Of a DNA stretch of 64,000 bases, positions 24,030 through 33,927 are shown piece by piece (position 1 is the stretch's first letter; each line of letters begins with the position of its first letter). Position numbers and translations under genes: made by a program. Source of the DNA: an uncultured Clostridia bacterium (GTDB taxonomy: Bacteria > Bacillota > Clostridia > Lachnospirales > Anaerotignaceae); contig CAJUNT010000005.1 in the NCBI GenBank assembly GCA_910587735.1, forward strand, positions 62,001 to 126,000, read 5' to 3'. The notes beneath the pieces are model-generated. The model had not been told where the DNA came from and did not search any database. It saw only the letters and a list, made by a program, of their open reading frames with translations.

Positions 24030-26207
24030 ATGATAAAACTATTTCAATATTTAAAAAAGTCAAGCGGTTTTATTGTTCTAATAATAATATTATTGCTTTT
24101 ACAGGCTTATTGTGACCTTTCTTTACCTTCTTATACCTCTAATATTGTAGATATTGGAATACAGCAAGGAGGTATTGAAAATGCAGTACCAACACAAATT
24201 AGTAATCATACTATGGAAAACATAACACTTTTTTTAACAGAAGAACAAAGAGAATTTGTATCACAATATTATATTGAAGCAGATAACTTATGGATACTGC
24301 AAGATATAGAACCAGAGCAAAAACAAGAGTTAAACACTATATTTTCAAATGTTATGAATATATTATATTTGATAGAAACAGATAATCCATATATGGAGCA
24401 GATAAAAAAACAAATAGGAGTAGAACAACATCAAAATGTAATAGATTTTATAAAAACATTGCCCAGCAAACAACAAAGCGATGTTACAAAAAATATATTA
24501 AAACAATTTGAAAATCAACCTGATACAGTAATAGAGCAATCAGCTATTGCATTTTTAAAACAGGAGTATGCTTTACAAGGTATTGATTTGAATGCACTAC
24601 AAACACAATACATTATAAAATCAGGTACAAAAATGATAGCATTTGCATTACTTATTATGCTTGCAGGTATAGGTGTGACATTTTTTTCGTGTCGTGTTGC
24701 AGCAACATTCGGCAAGGATATCAGAGAAAAAGTATTTTCAAAAGTAATTGATTTTTCCAGTGCAGAATTTAATAAATTTTCTACGGCATCATTGATTACA
24801 AGAAGTACAAATGATGTTCAGCAAGTGCAAATGCTTATGATAATGATATTTAGAATTGTACTTTATGCTCCAATATTAGGTGTGGGAGGTATTATGATGG
24901 TACTTGGTACAAATACCTCTATGGCATGGATTATAGTAGTTGCTGTTGCATTGATATTAATTGTTGTGGGAGGACTTTTTGCTATTGCCATGCCTAAATT
25001 TAAGTCTTTACAGGTTTTAATTGACAAATTAAATTTGATTACAAGAGAAATATTAACAGGCATACCAGTTATCAGAGCGTTTAGTACAGAACGTCATGAA
25101 GAACAACGATTTGAACAAGCAAATAAAATATTGACAAAAACAACACTTTTTGCAAACAGAACAATGACATTCATGATGCCTTCTATGATGCTTGTTATGA
25201 ATGGTATTTCTGTATTGATAGTATATAAAGGTGGGTATGGCATTGATGCTGGTGCTATGCAAGTAGGAGATTTAATGGCATTTATACAATATACTATGAT
25301 GATTATTATGTCTTTTTTAATGTTAACAATTATTTCTATTATGATACCAAGAGCAAGCGTTTCTGGTACGCGTATCAATGAAGTATTAGAAACAGAAATT
25401 ATAATACAAGATATTCCAAAAGTAAAATCATGTTTACCAGAACAAGCAGGCGTTGTTTGTTTTGAAAATGTATCATTTTGCTATCCAGATGCAGAAGAAA
25501 GAGTGATTTCTGATATCAGTTTTACAGCAGAAAGAGGAAAAACCACAGCAATTATAGGTAGTACAGGAAGTGGAAAGTCAACACTTGTTAATTTAATTCC
25601 TAGATTTTTTGATGTAACAGATGGTAGAATTACAGTAGATGGTGTAGATGTGAGAGAACTTTCTCAAAAAGAATTAAGAGAAAAAATAGGATATGTTCCC
25701 CAAAAAGGTATATTATTTTCAGGTACAATAGAAAGTAATTTGAGATATGGCAAAAATGATGCCACAGAACAGCAGATGAAAAAGGCGGCAGAGATTGCAC
25801 AGGCGATTGATTTTATTACACAAAAAGAAGAAGGTTTTGACTCTCCTATTGCACAGGGTGGCACAAATGTATCAGGAGGACAAAAACAAAGACTTTCTAT
25901 TGCAAGAGCAGTTATTAAAAATCCAGAAATATATATATTTGATGATAGTTTTTCAGCATTAGATTATAAAACAGATGTTGTATTGAGAAAAGCATTGAAA
26001 AAAGAAACAAAAGATGCTACAACAATTATTGTAGCGCAGAGAATCAGCACAATACTTCATGCAGAGCAAATTATTGTATTAGATGAGGGACGTATTGTAG
26101 GAAAAGGTACACATAAAGAGTTATTAAAAAATTGTGATGTATATAAACAAATTGCATTGTCACAGTTGTCTGAAACAGAATTGCATGACGGAAAGGAGGA
26201 TGCATAA
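24030..26207 (+). CDS. ABC exporter subunit 1, multidrug type, with a large insert after TM1
   Basis: Half-transporter with fused membrane and ATPase domains, 725 residues. TM1 is at about 14-36; it is followed by an insert of about 165 mostly polar residues (about 40-205) before TM2, an extracytoplasmic addition known from Clostridia exporters of this type. The ATPase domain has Walker A GSTGSGKST, the signature VSGGQKQRLSI and IYIFDDSFSALD, where Asp replaces the catalytic Glu after Walker B, so this subunit holds the degenerate site of a heterodimer. The ATG at 24030 follows GAAAGGAG. The partner gene starts 2 bases after its stop. Likely drug or peptide efflux. Confidence 0.9.
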   Translation: MIKLFQYLKKSSGFIVLIIILLLLQAYCDLSLPSYTSNIVDIGIQQGGIENAVPTQISNHTMENITLFLTEEQREFVSQYYIEADNLWILQDIEPEQKQELNTIFSNVMNILYLIETDNPYMEQIKKQIGVEQHQNVIDFIKTLPSKQQSDVTKNILKQFENQPDTVIEQSAIAFLKQEYALQGIDLNALQTQYIIKSGTKMIAFALLIMLAGIGVTFFSCRVAATFGKDIREKVFSKVIDFSSAEFNKFSTASLITRSTNDVQQVQMLMIMIFRIVLYAPILGVGGIMMVLGTNTSMAWIIVVAVALILIVVGGLFAIAMPKFKSLQVLIDKLNLITREILTGIPVIRAFSTERHEEQRFEQANKILTKTTLFANRTMTFMMPSMMLVMNGISVLIVYKGGYGIDAGAMQVGDLMAFIQYTMMIIMSFLMLTIISIMIPRASVSGTRINEVLETEIIIQDIPKVKSCLPEQAGVVCFENVSFCYPDAEERVISDISFTAERGKTTAIIGSTGSGKSTLVNLIPRFFDVTDGRITVDGVDVRELSQKELREKIGYVPQKGILFSGTIESNLRYGKNDATEQQMKKAAEIAQAIDFITQKEEGFDSPIAQGGTNVSGGQKQRLSIARAVIKNPEIYIFDDSFSALDYKTDVVLRKALKKETKDATTIIVAQRISTILHAEQIIVLDEGRIVGKGTHKELLKNCDVYKQIALSQLSETELHDGKEDA

Positions 26208-26208
26208 T

Positions 26209-28053
26209 ATGAGTGAAAAAAGAACTCCAAGAGGTCCTGTTGGTAGAAGTATGCCAGGAGAAAAGGCAAAAGATTTTAAAGGCAGTATGACAAAGTTAAT
26301 TGTATATATGAAACGATATCATACACCATTGTTTTTTATGTTTTTATTTGCCATAGCTGGTACAATATTTAATATTATAGGACCTACAATATTAGGACAC
26401 GCTACTACTGAAATATTTAATGGACTACTTTTAAAAGTAGATGGTACAGGTGGTATTAATTTTGAAAAAATAGCAAATATATTGATTACACTTATGATAT
26501 TATATGTTATGAGCGCTTGCTTTTCGTTTATACAAGGTATTATTATGACAGGTATATCAAATGATGTATCTTATACTATGAGAAAAGATATTTCTAAAAA
26601 AATAAATAGAATGCCTTTAAAATATTTTGAAAGTAAAACAACGGGAGAAGTGCTTTCTCGTGTAACAAATGATGTAGATACACTACAAATGAGCTTAAAT
26701 CAAAGTGTAACACAGCTCGTTACATCTGTTACAACATTGATAGGTGTATTTATTATGATGCTTCGTATCAATGTACTTATGACAATATTTGCTTGTTTAA
26801 TGATACCTACCTCTATGATAGTAATTGGTTTAATCACAAAACATTCTCAAAAATATTTTCAACAGCAACAAAAATATTTAGGAGAAGTTAATGGACAGGT
26901 AGAAGAAAGTTATTCAGGGCATAATATTGTAAAAGTATTTAATAAAGAACAACAAACTGTACAGGACTTTCAACAAATCAATCAAAAATTATATGAATCT
27001 GCTTGGAAATCACAGTTTTTTTCTGGTATGATGATGCCTCTTATGCAGTTTATAGGTAATTTGGGTTATGTTATGGTTGCATTATTAGGTGGTTATTTAA
27101 CCATTTTAGGTAAAATACAAGTGGGACAAATACAATCCTTTTTCCAGTATATTAGGAATTTTACACAGCCTATGCAACAAATTGCACAGGTAAGCAATAT
27201 GTTGCAATCTTCTGCTGCTGCGGCTGAAAGAGTGTTTGAATTTTTAGAAGAACAGGAAGAAGACCAAATTGTACAAAATGCTGTGGACATTACACAAACA
27301 AAGGGTATTGTGGATTTTGAAAATGTACAGTTTGGATATGATGAAGATAAAATCATTATACACAATTTTTGTTCTCATGTAGGAGAGGGACAGAAAGTTG
27401 CTATTGTTGGTCCAACAGGTGCAGGCAAAACAACAATAATAAAATTGCTTATGCGCTTTTATGATGTCAATAAAGGTAGTATCAAAATTGATGGACATGA
27501 TTTAAGAGAGTTTAACAGAACAGAATTAAGAGAACTTTTTGGAATGGTTTTGCAGGATACATGGCTTTTTAGTGGTACAATTATGGAAAATATTAGATAT
27601 GGCAGATTAGATGCCACAGATGAAGAAGTAATTGAAGCAGCAAAAGCAGCTCATGCACATCATTTTATTATGACACAACCAGAAGGTTATCAAATGGTAT
27701 TAAATGAAGAAACAAGCAATATCTCACAAGGACAAAAACAGCTTTTGACAATAGCAAGGGCAATATTGGCAGATAATAAAATTATGATATTAGATGAGGC
27801 AACCAGTTCAGTAGATACTAGAACAGAGGTTCAAATTCAAAAGGCAATGGACACTTTAATGCAAGGGCGTACCAGCTTTGTAATTGCGCATAGATTATCT
27901 ACCATTAAAGATGCAGATTTGATACTGGTTATGAAAGACGGAGATATTATAGAGCAAGGCAATCATCAAACGCTTTTAAATCAAAATGGATTTTATGCAC
28001 AACTGTATAACAGCCAGTTTGAAAAAGCAGAAGATATGGAAAGTGTTTCATAA
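26209..28053 (+). CDS. ABC exporter subunit 2, multidrug type
   Basis: Partner half-transporter, 614 residues, with a basic N-terminal tail (about 1-30), six membrane helices and a C-terminal ATPase. Walker A is GPTGAGKTT, Walker B ends in IMILDEATSSVD with the catalytic Glu present; the signature is ISQGQKQLLTI with Gln in place of the second Gly-Gly residue of LSGGQ. Together with subunit 1 it forms an asymmetric heterodimer like LmrCD or BmrCD. The ATG at 26209 was preferred because GAAAGGAGG lies upstream; the in-frame ATG at 26134 is inside the previous gene. Control by the divergent MarR protein is likely. Confidence 0.92.
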   Translation: MSEKRTPRGPVGRSMPGEKAKDFKGSMTKLIVYMKRYHTPLFFMFLFAIAGTIFNIIGPTILGHATTEIFNGLLLKVDGTGGINFEKIANILITLMILYVMSACFSFIQGIIMTGISNDVSYTMRKDISKKINRMPLKYFESKTTGEVLSRVTNDVDTLQMSLNQSVTQLVTSVTTLIGVFIMMLRINVLMTIFACLMIPTSMIVIGLITKHSQKYFQQQQKYLGEVNGQVEESYSGHNIVKVFNKEQQTVQDFQQINQKLYESAWKSQFFSGMMMPLMQFIGNLGYVMVALLGGYLTILGKIQVGQIQSFFQYIRNFTQPMQQIAQVSNMLQSSAAAAERVFEFLEEQEEDQIVQNAVDITQTKGIVDFENVQFGYDEDKIIIHNFCSHVGEGQKVAIVGPTGAGKTTIIKLLMRFYDVNKGSIKIDGHDLREFNRTELRELFGMVLQDTWLFSGTIMENIRYGRLDATDEEVIEAAKAAHAHHFIMTQPEGYQMVLNEETSNISQGQKQLLTIARAILADNKIMILDEATSSVDTRTEVQIQKAMDTLMQGRTSFVIAHRLSTIKDADLILVMKDGDIIEQGNHQTLLNQNGFYAQLYNSQFEKAEDMESVS

Positions 28054-28110
28054 TATTGAAAGGTGTATTTTCAGTATAAAATAATGGAGTTTTATTATAG
28101 GAGTGAAAAT

Positions 28111-28716
28111 ATGGCAGGTTATAGAGTATTAGCAATAGAAAGGCAATATGGTAGTAGTGGGTTAGCAGTGGGAGAAGGCGTTGCAAAAAAGTTAGGTATT
28201 CGTTGTTATGGACGTGAGATATTAGAATTGACAGCAAAAAAATTAAATGTGAATGTGGAAAATATAGAGCATATGGAAGAAAATGGTCATAAAAGTCTTT
28301 TGTATGATTTAGCACTTTTAGCGCAGAGCAGTTTTACAGGAAATGGCTTACAAGCAGATAGACAGGTTTTTTTAGAAGAAAGCAATATTATACAAGAAAT
28401 TGCTATGAAAGAAAAGTGTGTAATTGTGGGAAGATGTGCAGCAGGTATATTACATGAAAGAAAAGATTGTCTACGTGTATTTATTTATGCAGATTTGCCT
28501 TATAGAATCAAAACAGCAACACAAAAATATGGTGTTGCTTCTGATATGGCGTTAGGCGTATTAAAGCAAAATGATAAAAGGAGAGCAGCTTTTTATAAAA
28601 ATAATACAGAACATATTTGGGATAATTGGAGTGGATATGATTTGTGTTTAAACAGTGGAACATTAGGCGTTGAAAAATGTATTGATATAATTGTAAATAT
28701 TATGGCAGAAAACTAA
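28111..28716 (+). CDS. Cytidylate kinase-like family protein
   Basis: P-loop NTPase-fold protein of the cytidylate-kinase-like family, 201 residues. The N-terminus VLAIERQYGSSGLAVGEGVA is a variant nucleotide-binding loop that lacks the GKS/T of a classical Walker A, as is typical for this group; VIVGRCAAGILHERKDCLRV is the next conserved core strand. It is distinct from the true cytidylate kinase Cmk and its substrate is not established. The ATG at 28111 follows ATAGGAGTG; the in-frame ATG at 28063 has no ribosome site. It lies 57 bases after the exporter and may be co-transcribed. Confidence 0.8.
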   Translation: MAGYRVLAIERQYGSSGLAVGEGVAKKLGIRCYGREILELTAKKLNVNVENIEHMEENGHKSLLYDLALLAQSSFTGNGLQADRQVFLEESNIIQEIAMKEKCVIVGRCAAGILHERKDCLRVFIYADLPYRIKTATQKYGVASDMALGVLKQNDKRRAAFYKNNTEHIWDNWSGYDLCLNSGTLGVEKCIDIIVNIMAEN

Positions 28717-28720
28717 AATA

Positions 28721-28756
28721 TAGAGTAAAATTTTCACAAGTGAAAATTTTACTCTA
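28721..28756. terminator. Bidirectional terminator before purE
   Basis: A perfect 16-bp stem, TAGAGTAAAATTTTCA with TGAAAATTTTACTCTA around CAAG, between convergent genes. Confidence 0.85.
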
Positions 28757-28788
28757 TATTAGTATACATTTGATTTTTGTAATGAGTA

Positions 28789-29313
28789 TTATTTTTTAGG
28801 CATTTGGTTAATATAATCCATATAACCTATGTTTTCTAATTTTTGTGCTTTTTGCTCCACCATTTCCAGTAATTCTGTTTTAAAGTCAATTACTTTTTGA
28901 AGTACTTCAGGCTGAAAAGCACCTATCATTTGAGCGGCTAATATACCAGCATTTTGCGCACCATTTATAGCAACAGTAGCAACGGGTATACCAGGGGGCA
29001 TTTGACAGATGGAATATAAGGAATCTATACCACTTAATGTAGATGTTTTTACAGGAACACCTATAACAGGTAATGGTGTAAGTGCTGCCGTCATACCAGG
29101 AAGATGCGCTGCACCTCCTGCACCAGCAATGATTACTTTTAATCCTCTTTCTACTGCTTTTTTAGCATAATCATACATTCTGTCTGGTGTTCTGTGTGCC
29201 GAAATGACAGTTAATTCATAAGGAACACACAATTTATCTAATATTTTTGCTGCTTCACTCATAACAGGAAGGTCAGAATCACTTCCCATAATAATACCAA
29301 CAAGCGCTTGCAT
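28789..29313 (-). CDS. purE: N5-carboxyaminoimidazole ribonucleotide mutase
   Basis: Purine-biosynthesis enzyme, class I PurE, 174 residues, which moves the carboxyl of N5-CAIR to give CAIR. The characteristic motifs are IIMGSDSDLPVMSEAA at the N-terminus, ISAHRTPDRMYDYA with the catalytic His, and the AGGAAHLPGM loop. A TAAGGAGG ribosome site precedes the ATG. Unusually it stands alone: neither purK nor other pur genes flank it in this window, and its upstream region is shared with the divergent secG and carries a structured repeat. Confidence 0.95.
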   Translation of the reverse strand: MQALVGIIMGSDSDLPVMSEAAKILDKLCVPYELTVISAHRTPDRMYDYAKKAVERGLKVIIAGAGGAAHLPGMTAALTPLPVIGVPVKTSTLSGIDSLYSICQMPPGIPVATVAINGAQNAGILAAQMIGAFQPEVLQKVIDFKTELLEMVEQKAQKLENIGYMDYINQMPKK

Positions 29314-29440
29314 AATATACCTCCTTAGTAATATTGTAAATTTATAATTTGTATGAACTGAACATATTAAATAAAATACTTTTTCATCATTATATCATAA
29401 AATATTTTATTTGAACAATTATAATGTTGTAATATTAATA

Positions 29441-29600
29441 AGGCGAATGCATAATGAAAGTCGGAAGTTTTTCCAAGACTTTTCAAAAATATAATTATAA
29501 GCATAAGAACATTGAGACTTTATCTCAAACTCTACAAGCTTTTTGAAAAAAGCTTGAGCAAAAACTTTTAAGGAAAACTTCGTTTTCCCAGTTGCAAACG
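29441..29600 (+). repeat. Dispersed structured intergenic repeat, copy A
   Basis: The 3' part aligns with copies B and C and can form three hairpins: TTGAGA/TCTCAA (29512-29517, 29523-29528), AAGCTTTTT/AAAAAAGCTT (29536-29544, 29546-29555) and GGAAAAC/GTTTTCC (29572-29578, 29582-29588). The first two stems differ from the other copies by paired substitutions. The 5' part is divergent, so the left boundary is uncertain. Confidence 0.75.
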
Positions 29601-29750
29601 AAAGTTTATTGATAGACTAAACATTTTAAAATTTTATTCTTCTACAAAATATACAATATTTTTTATGTACTTACATTGACAATATTAAAATTTTTGTTGC
29701 TTGTCAATAGTGTTTGTGGTAAAATGAGTACATTGGTTTTTTGCGTGCTT

Positions 29751-29770
29751 TTGGCATAACATTATGCCAA
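29751..29770 (+). promoter_or_regulatory. Perfect palindrome in the secG leader
   Basis: TTGGCATAA (29751-29759) pairs with TTATGCCAA (29762-29770) around CA, downstream of the likely secG promoter. It could be an mRNA hairpin or a protein-binding site; nothing more can be said. Confidence 0.5.
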
Positions 29771-29808
29771 TTCTATTTGATAAAAGCAAAGAAAGGAGCG
29801 TGTAAACT

Positions 29809-30135
29809 ATGGACGTTGTAGATGCAGGCAATGCAGTAGTAGATGCAGGTACAAATAATGGTTCCGCAGCAATGTCTGTTGTATCCAATTCAGTAAGCAC
29901 ATCTGTATTTGTTTTAGCTGTTGTGTTAATGATTGTAGGTGTTATATTATGTATCATTATATTATTGCAGTCAAAGCGTTCTGCTGGTTTGGGTGCAGTG
30001 AGTGCCGCAAGCAGTGCAGATACTTATTGGAGTAGAAATAAAGGCAATTCTATGGAGGGCGCATTGGAAAGATATACAAAAATTGGCGGCGCATTGTTTA
30101 TGATAATTGCTTTTATTATTAACCTATTGAGCTGA
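29809..30135 (+). CDS. secG: Preprotein translocase subunit SecG
   Basis: Small membrane subunit of the SecYEG translocon, 108 residues. Two hydrophobic helices (about 33-56 and 88-107) flank the conserved cytoplasmic loop ILLQSKRSAGLGAVSAASSA and DTYWSRNKGNSMEGALERYT. It carries a longer N-terminal tail (about 30 residues, rich in Ala, Val, Asp) than the Bacillus protein. The start at 29809 follows AAAGGAG. The secG-rnr order is common in Firmicutes, though smpB, which often follows rnr, is not next here. Confidence 0.93.
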   Translation: MDVVDAGNAVVDAGTNNGSAAMSVVSNSVSTSVFVLAVVLMIVGVILCIIILLQSKRSAGLGAVSAASSADTYWSRNKGNSMEGALERYTKIGGALFMIIAFIINLLS

Positions 30136-30285
30136 CAGTGTACTCAAAGAGCAGTTATATGATTTTGAATTAGTATAAAAATCATTACTGCAAATACCTA
30201 TTATAATGATACTAGTACTTTAAGGACACAGTTTGTTGTGTCCTTTTGTCATTTTGTAATATTTTAATAAAGAAAGGAAAAAATT

Positions 30286-32436
30286 ATGGAATATGATGAT
30301 ATAGATAAAAATGAAATGATGGAACAAAGAAAACTAAAAATACAGCAGTATTTGGAAAGTAAAGAATATATTCCCATGAAAAGAAAAGACATTTGCACTA
30401 TGCTGAGTGTACCAAAAGAGGACAGACAGTATTTTGAACAAATTGTAAATGAACTTTTAGAAGAAGGGAAAGCAGTTGAAACAAAAAAAGGAAAACTGAT
30501 GTCACCGAAAGCATTAAATATGGAACAAGGTACATTTCTTGCACATTCCAAAGGTTTTGGATTTGTAGAAAGAGAACAGGGAGAAGATATATTTATACCT
30601 GCAAATCAAATTAATGGTGCAATGCATAAAGATAAAGTGTTATATCGCATAAATAGAAAAGAGGAATATGGCAAAAGAGCAGAAGGGGAAATTGTAAAAA
30701 TATTAAAAAGAGGAAATATAAAAATTGTGGGTACATTTGAACAATGTAAAGGTTTTGGATTTGTACTTCCTGACAATAAAAGAGTAACAAAAGATATTTT
30801 TATATCAAAAGAAAATAGTATGGGTGCAGTAACAGGACATAAAGTAGTTGCCGAAATTACAGTATATGGTGATGAAACAAAAAATCCAGAAGGTGAAATA
30901 ATAGAAATATTAGGTCATATCAATGACCCAGGTGTTGATATATTATCAATTATAAGAGAATATGATTTACCCGTAGATTTTCCAGAAGATGTTTATAAAC
31001 AAATTGAAAATTTAGAAATGGAAGTATTGCAAAAAGATAGAGAAGGTAGAGAGGATTTTACAGGTTATAAAACTGTAACAATAGATGGAGAAGATGCAAA
31101 AGATTTAGATGATGCCATATCATTAGATATATTAGAAAACGGCAATTTTTTATTAGGTGTTCATATAGCTGATGTATCACATTATGTTAGAGAAAATACA
31201 CCTCTTGACAAAGAAGCATACAAAAGAGGAACAAGTGTATATCTGGTGGACAGAGTGATACCTATGTTACCTCATAAATTGTCAAATGGTATTTGTTCAT
31301 TAAATCCCCATGAAGACAGACTTGCATTAAGCTGTATTATGGAAATAAATCATAAAGCGGAAGTTGTAAATCATAGGGTAGTAAAATCTGTAATACATTC
31401 TGACAAAAGAATGACATATACTGCTGTAAGAGAAGTTTTGGAAGAAAAAACACCAGCATTATTGGAAGAATATGCTGATTTTGTAGATATGCTTGAAAAT
31501 ATGAATCGTCTGCGTATATTACTTGCGGAAAAAAGAAAAAAAAGAGGCTCTGTAAATTTTGATTTACCAGAATCTAAAATTATATTAGATGAAAATGGAA
31601 AACCTATAGATATTAAGCCTTATGAAAGAAGTATAGCAACAAATATGATAGAAGAATTTATGTTAATATGTAATGAAATAATAGCAGAAGATTTCTTTTG
31701 GCAGGAAGTACCTTTTTTATTTCGTAGTCATGAAATACCTGATGAACAAAAATTACAAAAAATGGAGGATTTTATTAGAAACTTTGGCTATCACTTAAAA
31801 GGAAGCAAAGATGATATACACCCTAAAGCAATACAGCAGATGTTGTTAAAGGCAGAAGGCAAAGACGAGGAAAGAATTATTACAAGAGTGGTATTAAGAA
31901 GTATGAAACAAGCAAGATATACTGCTGAAAATGGTGGACATTTTGGATTAGCAGCAAAATACTATTGTCATTTTACATCTCCTATTAGAAGATATCCGGA
32001 TTTGCAGATACACAGAATTATTAAATGGATATTAGACGGACAAATGACAGAGAAAAAACAGAAATCATTAAACAAAGTCATGCCTGATGTTGCAAAACAA
32101 TGCTCTATGAGAGAAAGAACAGCAGAAGATGCAGAAAGAGCAACAGATGATTTGAAAAAAGCGGAATATATGGCTGATAAAATTGGTATGGAATATGAAG
32201 GGATTATTTCTAGCTTAACATCTTGGGGAATTTATGTAGAATTGCCTAATACGGTAGAGGGTATGGTGCCATTGCAAAGTTTGGAAGACGATTTTTATAT
32301 TTATGATGAAGAAAATATGATTATTTATGGCGAACATTCAAATAAAAAATATATGTTGGGGCAAAAAGTAAATATTATTGTGACAAAGGTAGATATAGAG
32401 TTGAAAAATATTGATTTTGTATTTTGTGAACAATAA
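30286..32436 (+). CDS. rnr: Ribonuclease R
   Basis: 3'-5' exoribonuclease of the RNase II/R family, 716 residues, which degrades structured RNA and works in RNA quality control. Domains in order: N-terminal winged helix (about 1-65), two cold-shock domains (about 70-225) with SKGFGFVEREQGEDIFIPAN and CKGFGFVLPDNK, the catalytic RNB domain (about 245-580) with TIDGEDAKDLDDAISLD supplying the acidic metal ligands, and a C-terminal S1 domain (about 630-712). The ATG follows AGAAAGGAA. The usual partner smpB is absent from its normal place after rnr. Confidence 0.95.
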   Translation: MEYDDIDKNEMMEQRKLKIQQYLESKEYIPMKRKDICTMLSVPKEDRQYFEQIVNELLEEGKAVETKKGKLMSPKALNMEQGTFLAHSKGFGFVEREQGEDIFIPANQINGAMHKDKVLYRINRKEEYGKRAEGEIVKILKRGNIKIVGTFEQCKGFGFVLPDNKRVTKDIFISKENSMGAVTGHKVVAEITVYGDETKNPEGEIIEILGHINDPGVDILSIIREYDLPVDFPEDVYKQIENLEMEVLQKDREGREDFTGYKTVTIDGEDAKDLDDAISLDILENGNFLLGVHIADVSHYVRENTPLDKEAYKRGTSVYLVDRVIPMLPHKLSNGICSLNPHEDRLALSCIMEINHKAEVVNHRVVKSVIHSDKRMTYTAVREVLEEKTPALLEEYADFVDMLENMNRLRILLAEKRKKRGSVNFDLPESKIILDENGKPIDIKPYERSIATNMIEEFMLICNEIIAEDFFWQEVPFLFRSHEIPDEQKLQKMEDFIRNFGYHLKGSKDDIHPKAIQQMLLKAEGKDEERIITRVVLRSMKQARYTAENGGHFGLAAKYYCHFTSPIRRYPDLQIHRIIKWILDGQMTEKKQKSLNKVMPDVAKQCSMRERTAEDAERATDDLKKAEYMADKIGMEYEGIISSLTSWGIYVELPNTVEGMVPLQSLEDDFYIYDEENMIIYGEHSNKKYMLGQKVNIIVTKVDIELKNIDFVFCEQ

Positions 32437-32515
32437 AAAAATTGCGTTTTTTGTCATATCATAGAATAAAATCTAAAAAATATTTTATAGTATTAGGAGG
32501 AATAAAGTAAAGAAA

Positions 32516-33844
32516 ATGAAAACGAATCAACAAAAAAGTGAAAGAGATAGTTTTAATAGCCGTATTGGTTTTGTACTGGCATGTATAGGCTCTGCTATAG
32601 GTATGGGGAATATTTGGCTTTTTCCTTATAGAGTAGGACAGTATGGAGGTGCAGCATTTTTAATACCCTATTTTATATTTATTGCTGTAATTGGCTTTAC
32701 TGGCGTAATAGGTGAAATGTCTTTTGGGCGTGCCATGGGAACAGGTCCTTTGGGTGCATTTCGTAAAGCATCTCAAATGAGAGGCGGAAATTGGGGAGAA
32801 TGGATTGGTATGATACCAGTTTTAGGCTCTTTGGGCATTGCAATAGGCTATTCTGTTGTAGTAGGGTGGATATTGCGATTTTTTGCAGGTTCTGTAACAG
32901 GTTCTGCATTATCTGAAGAAGCAGAAAGTTATTTCGGCGCACTTGCTAGCAATTTTGGAAGTGTACCATGGCATATCATAGGTCTTGCTATTGTATTTAT
33001 ATGTATGGCTTATGGTATTTCAACAGGTATTGAAAAATTAAATAAAATTATGATACCAGCGTTTTTTTTACTTTTTATTATTATGGCTGTACGCATATTT
33101 ATGCTTGAAAATGCGAAAGATGGTATTATATATATGTTAAAACCAAATTGGGATATACTTGCACAACCTCAAACATGGGTTTATGCATTAGGGCAAGCAT
33201 TTTTTTCATTATCTCTTGCAGGTTCTGGCACAATCGTTTATGGCAGTTATTTAAAAAAGACAGAAGATGTTGTGAAAAGTGCAAAAAATGTTGCATTATT
33301 TGATACATTAGCATCATTGCTTGCTGTATTTGTAATTATACCTGCTGTGTTTGCATTTGGATTAAATCCTGCGTCTGGACCTCCTTTGATGTTTATTACA
33401 ATGCCTAAAGTATTTCAAATGATGCCTATGGGAAGAATATTTGCAATCATATTCTTTTTAGCTGTATTTTGTGCGGCAGTAACTTCTCTTGTGAATCTGT
33501 TTGAAACACCTGTAGAGGCATTGCAAGAAAAATTTGGACTTTCTCGTAAAAAAGCAGTTGCTGTAATTGCAGTGATTGCAGCAGTTGTAGGCGTTTGTAT
33601 TGAAAGTGGAGATAGTGTTTCTGTATGGATGGATATTGTTTCTATTTATATTATACCTTTGGGCGCATTGCTTGCAGCAATTATGTTGTTTTGGGTTTGC
33701 GGAAGTAAATTCGCAAGAGAACAGGCACAAATGGGTAGGCAAAAGGTCATTGGAAAATGGTTTGAACCTATGACAAAATATGTTTTTGTAGGATTAACAT
33801 TGTTTGTATATATTATGGGTATTTTTTATAATGGTATTGGATAA
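32516..33844 (+). CDS. Sodium-dependent transporter (NSS/SNF family)
   Basis: Secondary transporter of the neurotransmitter:sodium symporter family, 442 residues, with about 11 hydrophobic segments, as in bacterial LeuT-like and MhsT-like members. The TM1 signature IGFVLACIGSAIGMGNIWLF holds the sodium- and substrate-binding unwound region; FSLSLAGSGTIVYGSYL is the TM6 region. Such proteins import amino acids. The ribosome site TTAGGAGG lies 15 bases before the ATG at 32516, longer than usual; no better start in frame was seen. Substrate cannot be told from sequence. Confidence 0.9.
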   Translation: MKTNQQKSERDSFNSRIGFVLACIGSAIGMGNIWLFPYRVGQYGGAAFLIPYFIFIAVIGFTGVIGEMSFGRAMGTGPLGAFRKASQMRGGNWGEWIGMIPVLGSLGIAIGYSVVVGWILRFFAGSVTGSALSEEAESYFGALASNFGSVPWHIIGLAIVFICMAYGISTGIEKLNKIMIPAFFLLFIIMAVRIFMLENAKDGIIYMLKPNWDILAQPQTWVYALGQAFFSLSLAGSGTIVYGSYLKKTEDVVKSAKNVALFDTLASLLAVFVIIPAVFAFGLNPASGPPLMFITMPKVFQMMPMGRIFAIIFFLAVFCAAVTSLVNLFETPVEALQEKFGLSRKKAVAVIAVIAAVVGVCIESGDSVSVWMDIVSIYIIPLGALLAAIMLFWVCGSKFAREQAQMGRQKVIGKWFEPMTKYVFVGLTLFVYIMGIFYNGIG

Positions 33845-33858
33845 TCGTGTATATTTGT

Positions 33859-33886
33859 TTGCAAAGTGTAAAAAATCTGTTATAAT
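33859..33886 (+). promoter_or_regulatory. Promoter of the Gls24-like gene and downstream run
   Basis: TTGCAA (33859-33864) and a perfect TATAAT (33881-33886) with a 16-base spacer, 42 bases before the GTG start. Confidence 0.7.
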
Positions 33887-33927
33887 AAAGCCTATATAGT
33901 ATGTGAATAAAATAAGGGGGGACTACT

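Larger units (their letters stand above)
29314..29808. other. Long divergent intergenic region between purE and secG
   Basis: No gene is seen. From left to right it holds an A/T-rich purE upstream region, copy A of the dispersed structured repeat (about 29441-29600), a second A/T-rich stretch with TTGACA at 29676-29681, a possible secG promoter (TTGCTT 29696-29701, TAAAAT 29720-29725), the palindrome at 29751-29770, and the secG ribosome site GAAAGGAG. Confidence 0.6.

Noticed and set aside
32501..32515. Alternative start for the sodium-dependent transporter nearer to its ribosome site
   Set aside because: No in-frame ATG, GTG or TTG exists between the ribosome site and 32516, and the protein start fits the family.
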